From NCBI RefSeq assembly GCF_004802635.2, contig NZ_CP046052.1, positions 124,001 through 188,000 on the forward strand: 64,000 nt of DNA. The letters run 5' to 3'. Positions 1-9,010 of this stretch are shown one piece after another. Made by a program: the position numbers and the translations under genes. Position 1 is the first letter of the stretch, and each line of letters starts with the position of its first letter. The DNA is from Methylocystis heyeri (GTDB lineage: Bacteria; Pseudomonadota; Alphaproteobacteria; Rhizobiales; Beijerinckiaceae). Below the pieces are notes generated by a model. The model did no database searches. It worked only from the letters and a program-made list of their open reading frames with translations, and was not told the origin of the DNA.

Positions 1-1953
1 TTCGATCGCTTCGACCAGCTTGTCGAGCGAATCCTCCATGAGCATGACGTCTGCGGTTTCATGGGTGACTTCGGCGCCGTGCTTCATTGAAATGCCGACG
101 TCGGCGAAGCTGAGGGCAGGGGAGTCGTTGATGCCGTCGCCGATCATCGCGACGACTCGGCCCTCATTCTGCAACAGCTGCACGACATCGGCCTTGTCTG
201 TCGGCAGCATGTCGGCGACGAAGCGGCTGAGCCCGAGCCGTTCGCTCACCGCGCGCGCGACCACGGCGTTGTCGCCCGTGAGCATCACCGTGTCGCGCAC
301 GCCCAGCGCGTGCAGGCGCCTGATGCAGCCGTAGCTCTCCGGGCGGATCTGATCGGCGTAGGGAACGAGCGCCGCGAGCGCGCCGTCGATGGCGAGATGC
401 AGGCAGGAATAGCCCGCCTCCTCGAGGCGCTGCTTGTCTCCCGCGGCGCGGTCGATCGCAATGCCGAGCTTGCGCATGTAGCGCTGATTGCCGACATGGA
501 TGAAACGGCCTTCGACGAAAGCTTCGACGCCCATGCCGACCGAATAGTTGGGCTCGTCGCAGACCGGCGCCGGCGCGCCGATCTGATCCGCACGGCGGCG
601 CAGCGCTTCGGCGACCGGATGCTGCAGGCGGCTCTCGGCCGCCGCCGCAAGGCCGATCAGCGTGCGAGCGTCGATCGTGGACTGATAGGGCACGATGTCG
701 ATGACCTCCGGCGCGCCGCGCGTCAGCGTGCCGGTCTTGTCGAAGACGACGGTGTCGACCTCGGCGAGCCGCTCCATATGGCGCCCGCTCTTGATGATGA
801 TGCCGCTGCGCGCAGCCTGAGTCATCGTCGACAGCACGGCGGTCGGCGCGGCGACGCGAATGCCGGTGCCGTAATCGACGATGACGAGGGACAGGAAGCG
901 GTTCAGATCCCCGGTGAGCAGCGCCGAGCCGGTCGCCGCAGCGAGCGTGGGAGCCACCAGCCGGTCGGCGAGCCGCTCGGCGTGGTTCTGCATGCGGGTG
1001 TCGCCTACGGGGGCGCTGTCGATCAGGCTGACGATCCTTCCGGCCGTGGTGTCGCGCCCGACGGCGCGGGCCCGGATCGTAATGCGCCCCTCTCGAATCA
1101 CGGTCGCGGCGAACGCCGCCTCGCCGACGCTGCGCATCACCGGCAGTCCTTCGCCGGTGATGGTCTTCTGGTCGATGAGCGCTTCTCCCTCGATGATTTC
1201 GCCGTCGACGGGGATCATCTCGCCCGGGAACACCACGACTTCATCGCCGGGTTCGAGGTCGTCGGAGGAGATCGAGACCACCGAACCGTTGCGCATCACC
1301 CAGGCGGTCTTGTTGCGGAATTCGAGCAGGTCGCCGATGGCGCGTTTCGACCCTGCCGCGGTGAGGTCCCTGATCCAGTCGCCGAGCTTGATCAGCCAGG
1401 TGATCAGCGCAGCGGCGACGAAATTGCCCTGCGCCATGGAAGCCCCGATGGCGAGCGTGTCGAGAAAGTCCACGTTGAGGCGGCGCTCGCGCGCCAGGAC
1501 GCGCCAGGCGCGCAGGGCGATGGGATAGGCGTTCCAAAGCATGAAGGGGAGGTTGACCGCGCGCAGCAGCGGCGACGCCGAGAAGGCGAGGGCGAGCGAC
1601 AGCGTCGGGAGCGCGAGCGGAAACCGGCGCTCCGTCTCCGGCGCCTTGGCCGGCAGCAACTCTTGCGCCTCGTGCCGACCCGTTTCGCCGCCCCCGGCCG
1701 AGGCGACCAGGGCCGCGAGATCCGCGAGCGTCATCAGCTTCAACCGGCCGAACAGGAAGCGAAAGGCCTGTTCGTGGACGGGATCGAAATGGATCACGAC
1801 GCTGGCGCAGTCGAAATTGATGCGCACGCTTCTGACGCCTTCCTGACGCGAGAGCCAGTTCGAGGCGCTTTCGGCCAGCGTGCGGTCGCGGCAAAGCGCC
1901 GGCGCACTGAGGCGCACGCGCCCTTTCATGAAATGACGAACGGCGATCTGCAT
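1..1953 (-). CDS. P1B-type heavy-metal P-type ATPase with APT instead of CPC (C-terminus cut by window edge)
   Basis: Partial: 651 codons are visible and the C-terminus lies outside the window. The protein is a P1B-type cation-pumping ATPase of the inner membrane. Residues 1-65 form a small ferredoxin-like HMA-type domain with the strand GRVRL but no CxxC. TGE (266-268), the phosphorylation motif DKTGTLT (D405), HP (445-446) and GDGIND (605-610) are all present, so the pump looks catalytically intact. The intramembrane metal motif at 369-371 reads APT, where P1B pumps normally have CPC, SPC or TPC, so no thiol ligand is available there. AGGAAGGA lies 4 bases before the chosen ATG. The gene follows the HMA-domain gene at 2040-3062, separated from it by a palindrome, and probably belongs to the same operon. 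The substrate cannot be read from the sequence. Confidence 0.9.
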   Translation of the reverse strand, partial: MQIAVRHFMKGRVRLSAPALCRDRTLAESASNWLSRQEGVRSVRINFDCASVVIHFDPVHEQAFRFLFGRLKLMTLADLAALVASAGGGETGRHEAQELLPAKAPETERRFPLALPTLSLALAFSASPLLRAVNLPFMLWNAYPIALRAWRVLARERRLNVDFLDTLAIGASMAQGNFVAAALITWLIKLGDWIRDLTAAGSKRAIGDLLEFRNKTAWVMRNGSVVSISSDDLEPGDEVVVFPGEMIPVDGEIIEGEALIDQKTITGEGLPVMRSVGEAAFAATVIREGRITIRARAVGRDTTAGRIVSLIDSAPVGDTRMQNHAERLADRLVAPTLAAATGSALLTGDLNRFLSLVIVDYGTGIRVAAPTAVLSTMTQAARSGIIIKSGRHMERLAEVDTVVFDKTGTLTRGAPEVIDIVPYQSTIDARTLIGLAAAAESRLQHPVAEALRRRADQIGAPAPVCDEPNYSVGMGVEAFVEGRFIHVGNQRYMRKLGIAIDRAAGDKQRLEEAGYSCLHLAIDGALAALVPYADQIRPESYGCIRRLHALGVRDTVMLTGDNAVVARAVSERLGLSRFVADMLPTDKADVVQLLQNEGRVVAMIGDGINDSPALSFADVGISMKHGAEVTHETADVMLMEDSLDKLVEAIE

Positions 1954-2001
1954 CGGGTCCTTCCTGTGCGACAGACGCCGTCCGGCGTTAAAACGAAAGC
2001 C

Positions 2002-2042
2002 TAGAGCGCGTTCATGTTTCCATGAAACATGAACGCGCTCTA
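2002..2042. repeat. Perfect extragenic palindrome, TAGAGC...GCTCTA family
   Basis: A 19-base arm starting TAGAGCGCGTTC is repeated exactly in reverse complement around a 3-base loop. The last three bases are the stop codon of the HMA-domain gene on the minus strand. Related palindromes occur at 12068-12106, 12120-12170 and 12951-12988. It could act as a terminator-like or mRNA-stabilising hairpin between the HMA gene and the ATPase, or be a mobile-type extragenic repeat. No T-run follows it. Confidence 0.85.
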
Positions 2043-3062
2043 GGCCTCGGCCTGTCCCGCCAATGGCGCGCGCGGCGCGTGCAATTCGAGGAAATGGTTG
2101 AAGGTGAACACCGACAAGGTCAGCCATACCGGCGTCGCGGCGTTCGCGCCGAGCTCGAGAACGGTGAGACCGATCAGCCCTGCAGCAAGAACGATCTTGA
2201 GGTCGACCGTATTGTGGCTGCAGACCTTGATCTCGCGATCGAGCTTTTTCATGAAATCGACGACGGCGCGGGCCGACTCGGATCTCTCGGCCAGAAACTC
2301 GGCTTCGTTCTGGATCTTGCGCGTCAGCTCGTCGAATTCCGAGCCGAACATCTTGGAGTGGTCGCGCGTTCCCATGCTGCGCATCAGATGGTCGTTCATG
2401 CTGACCTGATAGCGCTCGTCATAGTGGAGCACGACGCTGCCGGTGACGGGATTGGCGGTTACCTGCTTAATTCCCGGAATGGCGCGGAATGTGGCGGCGA
2501 TGTCGTTCAGCAGCTCCTCGTCGCCCTTGGCGCCCGATATCTTCATGCGCACCCGGCCGGCGGTCTGATGCGCGATCCGCATCTTAGGCTTGCGGCCCTT
2601 TTTCTTCTTGGTTTTGCCGGCCTTTCTGCCCTCTCCCTCGGCAAGGGGCGGGGCGGCGGCTTCGGCCGGGGGCGGAGCGACGGCTTCCGTGTTCTCCGTG
2701 TCGTCGGCGAGCGACGCGTCGAAGCTCGGATAGCTCCAATAGCTGAATTGCGCATCCGCGGGCGCATCGCCCGTGCGCGCCTCGGCGCCCGACGCGCCGA
2801 CGATCCTTTGATAGGCGGATACCGCCTCGGGCGCCGTTTGGTGGGTTCCGGCGGGCGCCGGCGGAACGGCCTCGGCGCCTGTGGCGGGCGCAGGCGACGC
2901 ACTCTCGGCGCCGGGAGCCGACTCGTTGCGCGGCGCGGCGGCGATCCTGAGAAAGGCCGCCGTCGCCGCCGCTTTGTCCGGGGTCGCTGCTTTGTCCGGG
3001 GTCGCTGCTTCGGACGCCGGAGACGGCTTCGGCGCCTCCGGCGGCGTATTTTCGTCGGACAT
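2040..3062 (-). CDS. Membrane-anchored protein with cysteine-less HMA-like domain
   Basis: A 340-residue protein. Residues 1-160 are a low-complexity Ala/Pro/Glu region with a tandem TPDKAA repeat, ending in a Lys-rich patch. Residues 160-215 form an HMA_2-like ferredoxin fold (AGRVRMKI strand, then a GIKQV...TGSVVLHYD strand) without the CxxC metal site. Two hydrophobic segments at about 286-325 anchor the C-terminus. The ATG shares one base with the TGA of the upstream DUF5132-type gene (TGATG), so the two are translationally coupled. The stop codon lies inside the palindrome at 2002-2042, and the next gene downstream is a P-type ATPase with the same kind of N-terminal domain. A role as accessory or docking partner of that pump is inferred from context only. 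Confidence 0.8.
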   Translation of the reverse strand: MSDENTPPEAPKPSPASEAATPDKAATPDKAAATAAFLRIAAAPRNESAPGAESASPAPATGAEAVPPAPAGTHQTAPEAVSAYQRIVGASGAEARTGDAPADAQFSYWSYPSFDASLADDTENTEAVAPPPAEAAAPPLAEGEGRKAGKTKKKKGRKPKMRIAHQTAGRVRMKISGAKGDEELLNDIAATFRAIPGIKQVTANPVTGSVVLHYDERYQVSMNDHLMRSMGTRDHSKMFGSEFDELTRKIQNEAEFLAERSESARAVVDFMKKLDREIKVCSHNTVDLKIVLAAGLIGLTVLELGANAATPVWLTLSVFTFNHFLELHAPRAPLAGQAEA

Positions 3063-3460
3063 CAGGCCTTGCGCTCCGAGGTCTCAGAACGGCCGCTCTC
3101 GGCCTCAACCTCGGCGACGATATCGCCGACATGCTCTTGCGCTTCGGCGACGAATTCGCGCGTCTTCTGCGACGCCTTGTAAACGCCGCGCACGGTCGAG
3201 CGGAAGATCGGAGCCAGCGCGGAGCTCAGGCGCGGGAAATATTTCGGCGCCGCCACCGCCGCGACGCCGAGCGCTACGCCCGGCAGCAGAGCGGCTTCCA
3301 TCACAACGACGCCAACTCCCACCACGCCGATGGTGGCGATCGTCGCGAGAGTGGTGGAGTCGATAGCCGCCAGATCCTCTTCGTCGTGTTCGGCGACGTC
3401 GGCGTCGTGCTCCTCGGCGGAATGGCGCCGATCATCGTGACTGTGCGTGTCATATGCCAT
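3062..3460 (-). CDS. DUF5132-type small membrane protein
   Basis: About 132 residues. The N-terminus is rich in His, Asp and Glu (AYDTHSHDDRRHSAEEHDAD), followed by a glycine/valine-rich hydrophobic hairpin, then a basic/acidic tail (YKASQKTREFVAEAQEH...). This is the layout of DUF5132 proteins; the family call is from memory of the pattern. The start at 3460 is preferred because GAAAGAGA precedes it; another ATG five codons upstream lacks a ribosome site. It overlaps the start of the HMA-domain gene by one base. The acidic His-rich N-terminus could bind cations. Function unknown. Confidence 0.7.
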   Translation of the reverse strand: MAYDTHSHDDRRHSAEEHDADVAEHDEEDLAAIDSTTLATIATIGVVGVGVVVMEAALLPGVALGVAAVAAPKYFPRLSSALAPIFRSTVRGVYKASQKTREFVAEAQEHVGDIVAEVEAESGRSETSERKA

Positions 3461-3561
3461 GTGAGTCTCTTTCATATTGCGCCGTCGAGGCGGTTGTTCC
3501 GAGTTCGCCGCAACGGCGGCAAGCGCGGCGCCTGGGCTTGCCTGCGACCGCAAAAGCAAGC

Positions 3562-4488
3562 TCAGTAAATGCGAGGCACATATATTTCTTCCGGGATGGC
3601 CTCGCGAATATAGTCGGGGTTGTGCACCCGCGGCGGCAGTTCGACCGGGGGCCTCTCGATCTCCTGATAGGGAAACTGGCTCAGCAGGTGGCTGATGCAG
3701 TTGAGGCGCGCACGCTTCTTATCGTCGGCTTCGACCACCCACCACGGCGCCTCGGGGATATGCGTGCGCTCCAGCATCGCCTCTTTGGCCTTCGTATAAG
3801 CCTCCCAGCGGATGCGCGACTGAAGATCCATGGGGCTGAGCTTCCATTGCTTCAACGGATCGTGGATGCGCATCTGGAAGCGGAAATGCTGTTCTTCGTC
3901 GGAGATCGAAAACCAGTATTTGATCAGGGTGACGCCGGAGCGCACGATCATGCGCTCGAACTCCGGCACGCTGCGGAAGAATTCCTCGACCTCGGCCTCG
4001 GAACAAAAACCCATGACCCGCTCGACGCCGGCGCGGTTGTACCAGGAGCGGTCGAACAGGACGAGTTCGCCGGCGGCCGGCAGATGCGGCGTATAGCGCT
4101 GGAAATACCACTGGGTCTTCTCGCGCTCGCTGGGCGCGGGCAGCGCGACGACGCGGCAGACGCGAGGATTGAGCCGCTGCGTCACTCGCTTGATGACGCC
4201 GCCCTTGCCGGCGGAATCGCGACCCTCGAAAATGACGACGGCTTTTTTCTTATTGGTTGCGATCCAGTCCTGCAGCTTCACCAATTCGCGCTGCAGCCGG
4301 AACAGCTCCTTGAAATAGAGGCTGCGATTGAGGCTCTCGGTCTCCGGATGGTCGGAGGCGCGATCCAGCAGGGCGGCGAGGCGCTGGTCGTCGATTTCCT
4401 CTTCCAGCTCTTCGTCGAAACTGTCGAGCATATCCGCGCGAATGCGCTCGGCAGTCGCGGCTCCCGATACGTGATCGTCCGAGGCCAT
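3562..4488 (-). CDS. ppk2: Polyphosphate kinase 2 (class I PPK2)
   Basis: 308 residues from the ATG at 4488. PPK2 transfers phosphate between polyphosphate and nucleoside diphosphates in the cytoplasm. The P-loop GRDSAGKGG (89-97) and the Walker B/lid signature DRSWYNR (146-152) are intact, and the single-domain length of about 300 residues fits class I enzymes. A TTG nine codons upstream is open in frame, but the ATG is preferred. The gene ends 101 bases before the DUF5132-type gene on the same strand and may head that operon. Such a link between polyphosphate and a metal pump is an inference from position. Confidence 0.92.
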   Translation of the reverse strand: MASDDHVSGAATAERIRADMLDSFDEELEEEIDDQRLAALLDRASDHPETESLNRSLYFKELFRLQRELVKLQDWIATNKKKAVVIFEGRDSAGKGGVIKRVTQRLNPRVCRVVALPAPSEREKTQWYFQRYTPHLPAAGELVLFDRSWYNRAGVERVMGFCSEAEVEEFFRSVPEFERMIVRSGVTLIKYWFSISDEEQHFRFQMRIHDPLKQWKLSPMDLQSRIRWEAYTKAKEAMLERTHIPEAPWWVVEADDKKRARLNCISHLLSQFPYQEIERPPVELPPRVHNPDYIREAIPEEIYVPRIY

Positions 4489-4842
4489 TGTGGAAGGAAC
4501 TCCCTGCACTTGCAAATCAGCGGTTCAAAGCGCCGGGGTATTGCGTCGGTTGGGCCGGACCCCTCTTTCGAAGCCGCCATTGGGGGCGCAACGAAGCGAT
4601 CCGAAAGGTCCGCTCGGCTCTCACGCTGAACCGACGCCCGCCAAACACACGCCTTTAACCCGGCTTTTCCGAGCATTAGATTGGAAATTCTTCAGTTTTG
4701 TGACAGAAGCCTCCGGACTTTCGCGCATAAGGCGCGTCCCGGCGCCTCGACCAGCGGCGCGCGAGCGCCTTTCGCCCGGCCTCGAAGCCCAGGCTTTTCG
4801 AGAAAGCCGAAATGCGATCGCAGCTTGGGCCGCGGCGCCGCG
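4489..4842. other. Intergenic region upstream of ppk2, no gene seen
   Basis: This 354-base stretch separates the 3' end of the hybrid kinase gene from the ppk2 start; both genes are on the minus strand. It should hold the ppk2 promoter. A 6-bp hairpin (GGCTTT/AAAGCC) near 4791-4807 lies after the kinase gene but lacks a clear T-run. No convincing RNA or small gene was seen. Confidence 0.5.
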
Positions 4843-7620
4843 CTACGCTTCGGCTTCCTGCCGCCCAAGGCTCAGCGCCGCTTTTTTCTTGTCCAGGGCG
4901 ACGCAGGTTTCAGCCAGTACGCCGGTCATCCGCGCAATCAGATCCGGCCCCACGCCGTCCGGCTCGAGGTTGGCGCGGCGCTCCAGTTCCGCGGCCATGG
5001 CCGCTGCGGCGCCGGCGCCGATATTCAGGCTCATCGATTTGATCGCATGAGCGACGCGGCCGACTTCCGCAATGTCCATTCTCTCGAAAGCAGCCTCCAT
5101 TTTAGCCGCGGATTTCGGCGCTTGTTCAACAAAAATGCCGAACACCTTCTCCATGAAGGCGGTCGATCCACGGGGGCCGGTCGAAGCGAGGTCTCGCAGA
5201 ACCTTTTCGTCGAGCAGAGGGGTGGAGGAGGGGCGGGGCGGCGCCTGGGGCGCTGCGGGCGCCGTAGCTTCCGGCCCGATGACGTTCTCGGTCGGGGCGA
5301 AGAACAGCCCCAGGCAGGCGGCGAGCGAACTCACGGTGAACGGTTTGTGCAACACCGCATCCATGCCGGCGTCGCGCCAGGCGTCGGCGGCTCCGCCGAT
5401 AACATGCGCGGTGACGGCCACGATCGGCGTCCTGCGGCGTCCTTGTTCGGACTCGGCCGCACGAATGCGGCGCGTAGCCTCGAAACCGTCGAGCTCCGGC
5501 ATGCTGACGTCCATGAGCACGACGTCGAATTCCTGCCCGAGCGCGGCCTGCACGGCCTCCAGCCCGTTTTCGACGGTCGTCGGAATGGCTTCCAGCCGCG
5601 TGAGCGCCTCGATGGCGACCTCGCGATTGACGGCGCCGTCGTCGGCCACGAGCGCGCGCAGATTGGGAAAAACAGAAAACCGGCCGCGAAGGGCGCTCTC
5701 CGGAGCGGCCAATCCGGCGAGCGGAGAACCGGTTTCGATCGCAAGAAGCAGTCCGAAGATTTCCGAGCGCTGCAGGGGCCGGGAGAGCACGGCGTCGGCG
5801 CGCCCTTCCCTCACCCGGCGATGCGACGACGGATCGCCCAGCGCCGCCATGCAGACGATCCGGGCGCCCCTTTCGCTACGAGACGCGGGAACGCGATCCG
5901 GATCGACGATCATCAAAGCGGTCTCGGGCGGCGCCGCGCCGTCCCGGGCCGACAAAACCCTGTATCCCGCTGCGCGAAGGTAGCGGCGCAGGGCCTCCAG
6001 CGTCGCTTCGCCCCTGACATCGAGAAACGCCAGGGGTTCATCCGCCCTGTCTCCTGCCGCGCCGGGCCAGGGCGGCGGCGGAACGCGATCTTCCGCCGGG
6101 ATCGAAAAGGCGAATCTGGACCCCTTGCCCAATTCGCTTTCGACGGTCAATTCGCCGCCCATCGCCTTGATCAGTCGCCGGCTGATGGCGAGGCCGAGGC
6201 CGGTGCCTCCGAACCGCCGCGTCGTCGATTGATCGGCCTGCGTGAAGGCTCCGAATATTTCCCCGAGCTTGTCCTTGGGGATGCCTATTCCCGTGTCGCT
6301 GACCGCAAAAGCGATGCGCGAGGGGTCGCCGGGGTCCGGTCCGACCTCCAGGCTCACCGAACCCCGATCGCTGAATTTCAGCGCGTTGTTGACGAGATTG
6401 CCGATCACCTGATTGATCCGCACCGGGTCTCCGGCGATGCGGGACGGGGTCGCGGGAGAAACGAAGCCGGCGAGATCGAGGCCCTTCTCGCTGGCGCGGC
6501 CGCCAAAAAGGCAGGTCACGTCGCTTGCGAGCTCTTCCGGGTCGAGCGCAATCCGCTCCAGTTCCAACTTGCCGGATTCGATCTTCGAAAAATCGAGGAT
6601 GTCGTTGATGATGGCGAGCAGGCTCTGGCCCGATTTCGAGATCACTTCGGCATAGCGGCGCTGCCTTTGCGGAATATCCGCCGCGGCCAGCAGCTCCGCC
6701 ATCGCCATCACGCCGTTCATCGGCGTGCGGATTTCATGGCTCATCGTAGCGAGGAAATCCGACTTCGCCGCATTAGCGGCTTCGGCCGCATCCTTGGCGG
6801 CGCGATAATCCTGCGTCCGATCGGCCACCTCTTTTTCCAGATTGCGGCGATGGGCCTCGAGCCGCTGGTCGCGGGTCTGGATTTCCTCGAGCATGGTGTT
6901 GAAGCTGTCGATCAACACTCCGACTTCATCGTTGCTTTTGGCTTCGACGCGCGCATCATACGCGTGAGCCGAGCGGATCCGCCAGATGGTGTCGCTCAGT
7001 TCGCGAAGAGGTCTGGTGAGCCCGCGCTGCAGGCGCGCCGCGACGAAGAGACCCAGGATCAGCGCGAACAGACCGCCGAGCATCGCGCCCCGCAGGGAGG
7101 ACCACAACTGATCGGCAAGATCCGACGTGTCCGCCACCAGTATGAAGCGACCCACATCGAGCCCGCCGCTTACGATCGGGGCGTCGACCTCTATCGAATG
7201 CGACGACAGCAGGCTCAAAGGCGGGATGCGCTCATCCCCGTCGGCCCGAATGCGCAGGTCGTCGTCGAGCTGCGTCGCTCCCCCGAGAACCGCGAGCGTG
7301 TGTCCCGGCGCGATATCTATGCGCGCATATCTGAAATCCGGCATTCGGGCGATCGCCTTCATCGCCTGATAGGCGGAGCCGGCGTTCCGGGCGGCGACCG
7401 CCGGAGCGGAGGCGGAGGCGAAGATCTGGGCGGCCCCGACCAGCATCTTTGTCCTGGTCTCCGCGTAGCGGGACAATTCCTGCCACAGCGAGACGCCGCT
7501 CAGCGCCACGGAGGCGAGCGCCACGGCGATCGTGACCAGGATCGCGAGCTTCCGGGCTATGGATGTCGGGGGCGCCGATCTCGACGCGGTCGGATGTTTT
7601 GTTCCGGGAGGCCGCTTCAT
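4843..7620 (-). CDS. Hybrid sensor histidine kinase (HAMP-HisKA-HATPase-REC-REC-Hpt, BarA-type)
   Basis: 925 residues. A membrane-bound phosphorelay kinase: TM1 at about 21-43, an extracytoplasmic sensor, TM2 at about 177-197, HAMP (198-250), a short coiled coil, HisKA with SHEIRTP (H295), then HATPase with N, G1 (DTGIGIP) and G2 (GGTGLGL) boxes up to about 507. A degenerate receiver follows at about 525-630, then an intact receiver with phospho-acceptor D704 (LMDVSMPE), and a C-terminal Hpt domain with AHAIKS (H858). All steps of a His-Asp-His relay are therefore present. No partner response regulator is adjacent; the receiver protein at 9011-10177 is the nearest candidate. The upstream ribosome site is weak. 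The signal sensed is unknown. Confidence 0.93.
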   Translation of the reverse strand: MKRPPGTKHPTASRSAPPTSIARKLAILVTIAVALASVALSGVSLWQELSRYAETRTKMLVGAAQIFASASAPAVAARNAGSAYQAMKAIARMPDFRYARIDIAPGHTLAVLGGATQLDDDLRIRADGDERIPPLSLLSSHSIEVDAPIVSGGLDVGRFILVADTSDLADQLWSSLRGAMLGGLFALILGLFVAARLQRGLTRPLRELSDTIWRIRSAHAYDARVEAKSNDEVGVLIDSFNTMLEEIQTRDQRLEAHRRNLEKEVADRTQDYRAAKDAAEAANAAKSDFLATMSHEIRTPMNGVMAMAELLAAADIPQRQRRYAEVISKSGQSLLAIINDILDFSKIESGKLELERIALDPEELASDVTCLFGGRASEKGLDLAGFVSPATPSRIAGDPVRINQVIGNLVNNALKFSDRGSVSLEVGPDPGDPSRIAFAVSDTGIGIPKDKLGEIFGAFTQADQSTTRRFGGTGLGLAISRRLIKAMGGELTVESELGKGSRFAFSIPAEDRVPPPPWPGAAGDRADEPLAFLDVRGEATLEALRRYLRAAGYRVLSARDGAAPPETALMIVDPDRVPASRSERGARIVCMAALGDPSSHRRVREGRADAVLSRPLQRSEIFGLLLAIETGSPLAGLAAPESALRGRFSVFPNLRALVADDGAVNREVAIEALTRLEAIPTTVENGLEAVQAALGQEFDVVLMDVSMPELDGFEATRRIRAAESEQGRRRTPIVAVTAHVIGGAADAWRDAGMDAVLHKPFTVSSLAACLGLFFAPTENVIGPEATAPAAPQAPPRPSSTPLLDEKVLRDLASTGPRGSTAFMEKVFGIFVEQAPKSAAKMEAAFERMDIAEVGRVAHAIKSMSLNIGAGAAAAMAAELERRANLEPDGVGPDLIARMTGVLAETCVALDKKKAALSLGRQEAEA

Positions 7621-7701
7621 GACGCGTTTTTATCTCGGTTGCCTTGAGAAGACCTCGGCTGGAGCTTTGCGACCGCAGCGGTCGACGGCGACCGTCGGCG
7701 G

Positions 7702-8994
7702 CTACTTCGACAGATAAGGATATCCGACGTCCAGCCCGCCGGGCACGGGCACGTTGGTGAGATGGTAGTTCGAGTTGAGCACGAGATTGGGACCGCCATA
7801 AAGCTGCATCTTGTTGGCCACGATGATCGTGAAGGCGGATTGTTGAGCGACGTAGTTGTTGGTGTCGATGACGAGAGTGCCTTTCGGCGTATAGATCGTG
7901 CCGAGCAGAAGCGGCGCATTGTTGCTCAATATCTGATGAGCGCCTCCCGCCGGGGCCGAAGGATCCTCGAACAGCAGCATTCCCGCCATGACGCCGCTCT
8001 GGGGCGCCGTCATGCTGATCGAAGTAGAGGCGTCGAATTGAAAATTGGCGCCGGCGCCATGCAGGAAGACTCCCGCGCTTTGGGCCGTGAAAGTCGAGCC
8101 GTTGTCGACGAGGAGCGGTCCAGCCTTCATGATATAGACGCCGGGCGTCAGCGTCACATTCGCGCCGCCTGTCACATGCAGCCCGCCGCAGTAAACTCCG
8201 GGCAAGAGGGCGACGGTGCCGCTGCTGACGACCTCGTTGTTGTAATTGCAGGGCCCGATCGCCGGCGCCGGGCGGCTCGCCAGGGGGTCTGGCAACACAG
8301 GGCAGTCGGTCAGGGGATCGGGAGAATAATTGACCTTGTTTCCGACCTTGCCGCCCGCGGAGCAGATCGACGCCGCGGTGAGAACCGAATTGCCGGCCCC
8401 CGACAAGCCCTGAGGGTTTGTCGAATTGGACTGGACTGCGCAGAATTGAGCCGTCACTCTCGCATTGGCTTCGAGGTGGATAGTGCCGGGCGCCTGTTGG
8501 TTGAGACCGAGCGCGCAGATGGGGAATCCCGAAGCGGTCGCGACCGCGCGGGCGCCGATATTGACCGGGATATGCAGGAACTGGGTGCGGTAAACCGCCG
8601 TAGCCGCGACCTGCAAAGACGAATTGTTGTTGAGCAGCGCGACGTCGGTGGCTGCGGACGCGAGCTGCGGGCCGGATCGCGACAGCGCCGCCTGAAGATA
8701 GTTTTTGGCGATGGAAGTCACGACGTCGCTCGAGCCGACTTGCGCGAGGTGCAATTCCCGCGCGGCGCGCAGGGCGCTCGAATCGACCATCGCCTGAAGC
8801 TGCGATTTCTGCCGGGCCAACATTGCGTAATCGAGCGCGACGCCGATCGTGGCCATCAAAGGCAGAACGGCCAACGCAAATATGATCGCGACGCCGCCCT
8901 GGCGGCGTCGACCGAATGCCCTGATCTGAAAAAACAGCGGCTTCAAGGGGCGGCTTTCCTCATTTCCAATCAGAAAAGCGAAGCGCGCAAACAC
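7702..8994 (-). CDS. TadG/TadE-like pilus-assembly or envelope protein
   Basis: About 430 residues. A basic N-terminus (GRRRQGG) is followed by one transmembrane helix (VAIIFALAVLPLMATIGVAL) and a helix with ARQKSQLQAMVDSSALRAAREL, the usual start of TadG-family proteins of Flp/Tad systems. The remainder is a Gly/Ser/Asn-rich beta-type domain exported to the periplasm, with several Cys pairs. The start is uncertain: the longest reading begins at a GTG (8994), while a TTG 16 codons later (8946) has GAGGAAAG before it. No other tad genes are in the window, so it may be an orphan. Confidence 0.75.
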   Translation of the reverse strand: MFARFAFLIGNEESRPLKPLFFQIRAFGRRRQGGVAIIFALAVLPLMATIGVALDYAMLARQKSQLQAMVDSSALRAARELHLAQVGSSDVVTSIAKNYLQAALSRSGPQLASAATDVALLNNNSSLQVAATAVYRTQFLHIPVNIGARAVATASGFPICALGLNQQAPGTIHLEANARVTAQFCAVQSNSTNPQGLSGAGNSVLTAASICSAGGKVGNKVNYSPDPLTDCPVLPDPLASRPAPAIGPCNYNNEVVSSGTVALLPGVYCGGLHVTGGANVTLTPGVYIMKAGPLLVDNGSTFTAQSAGVFLHGAGANFQFDASTSISMTAPQSGVMAGMLLFEDPSAPAGGAHQILSNNAPLLLGTIYTPKGTLVIDTNNYVAQQSAFTIIVANKMQLYGGPNLVLNSNYHLTNVPVPGGLDVGYPYLSK

Positions 8995-9010
8995 GCGCGC
9001 CCGCGAACCA

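Noticed and set aside
310-2004. Long plus-strand frame opposite the P1B ATPase
   Set aside because: The minus strand has all ATPase motifs in frame; the plus frame is a GC-rich antisense shadow without any family signal.
4681-7647. 988-codon plus-strand frame opposite the hybrid kinase
   Set aside because: Antisense of a clear multidomain kinase; Arg/Ala/Gly-rich with no motif.
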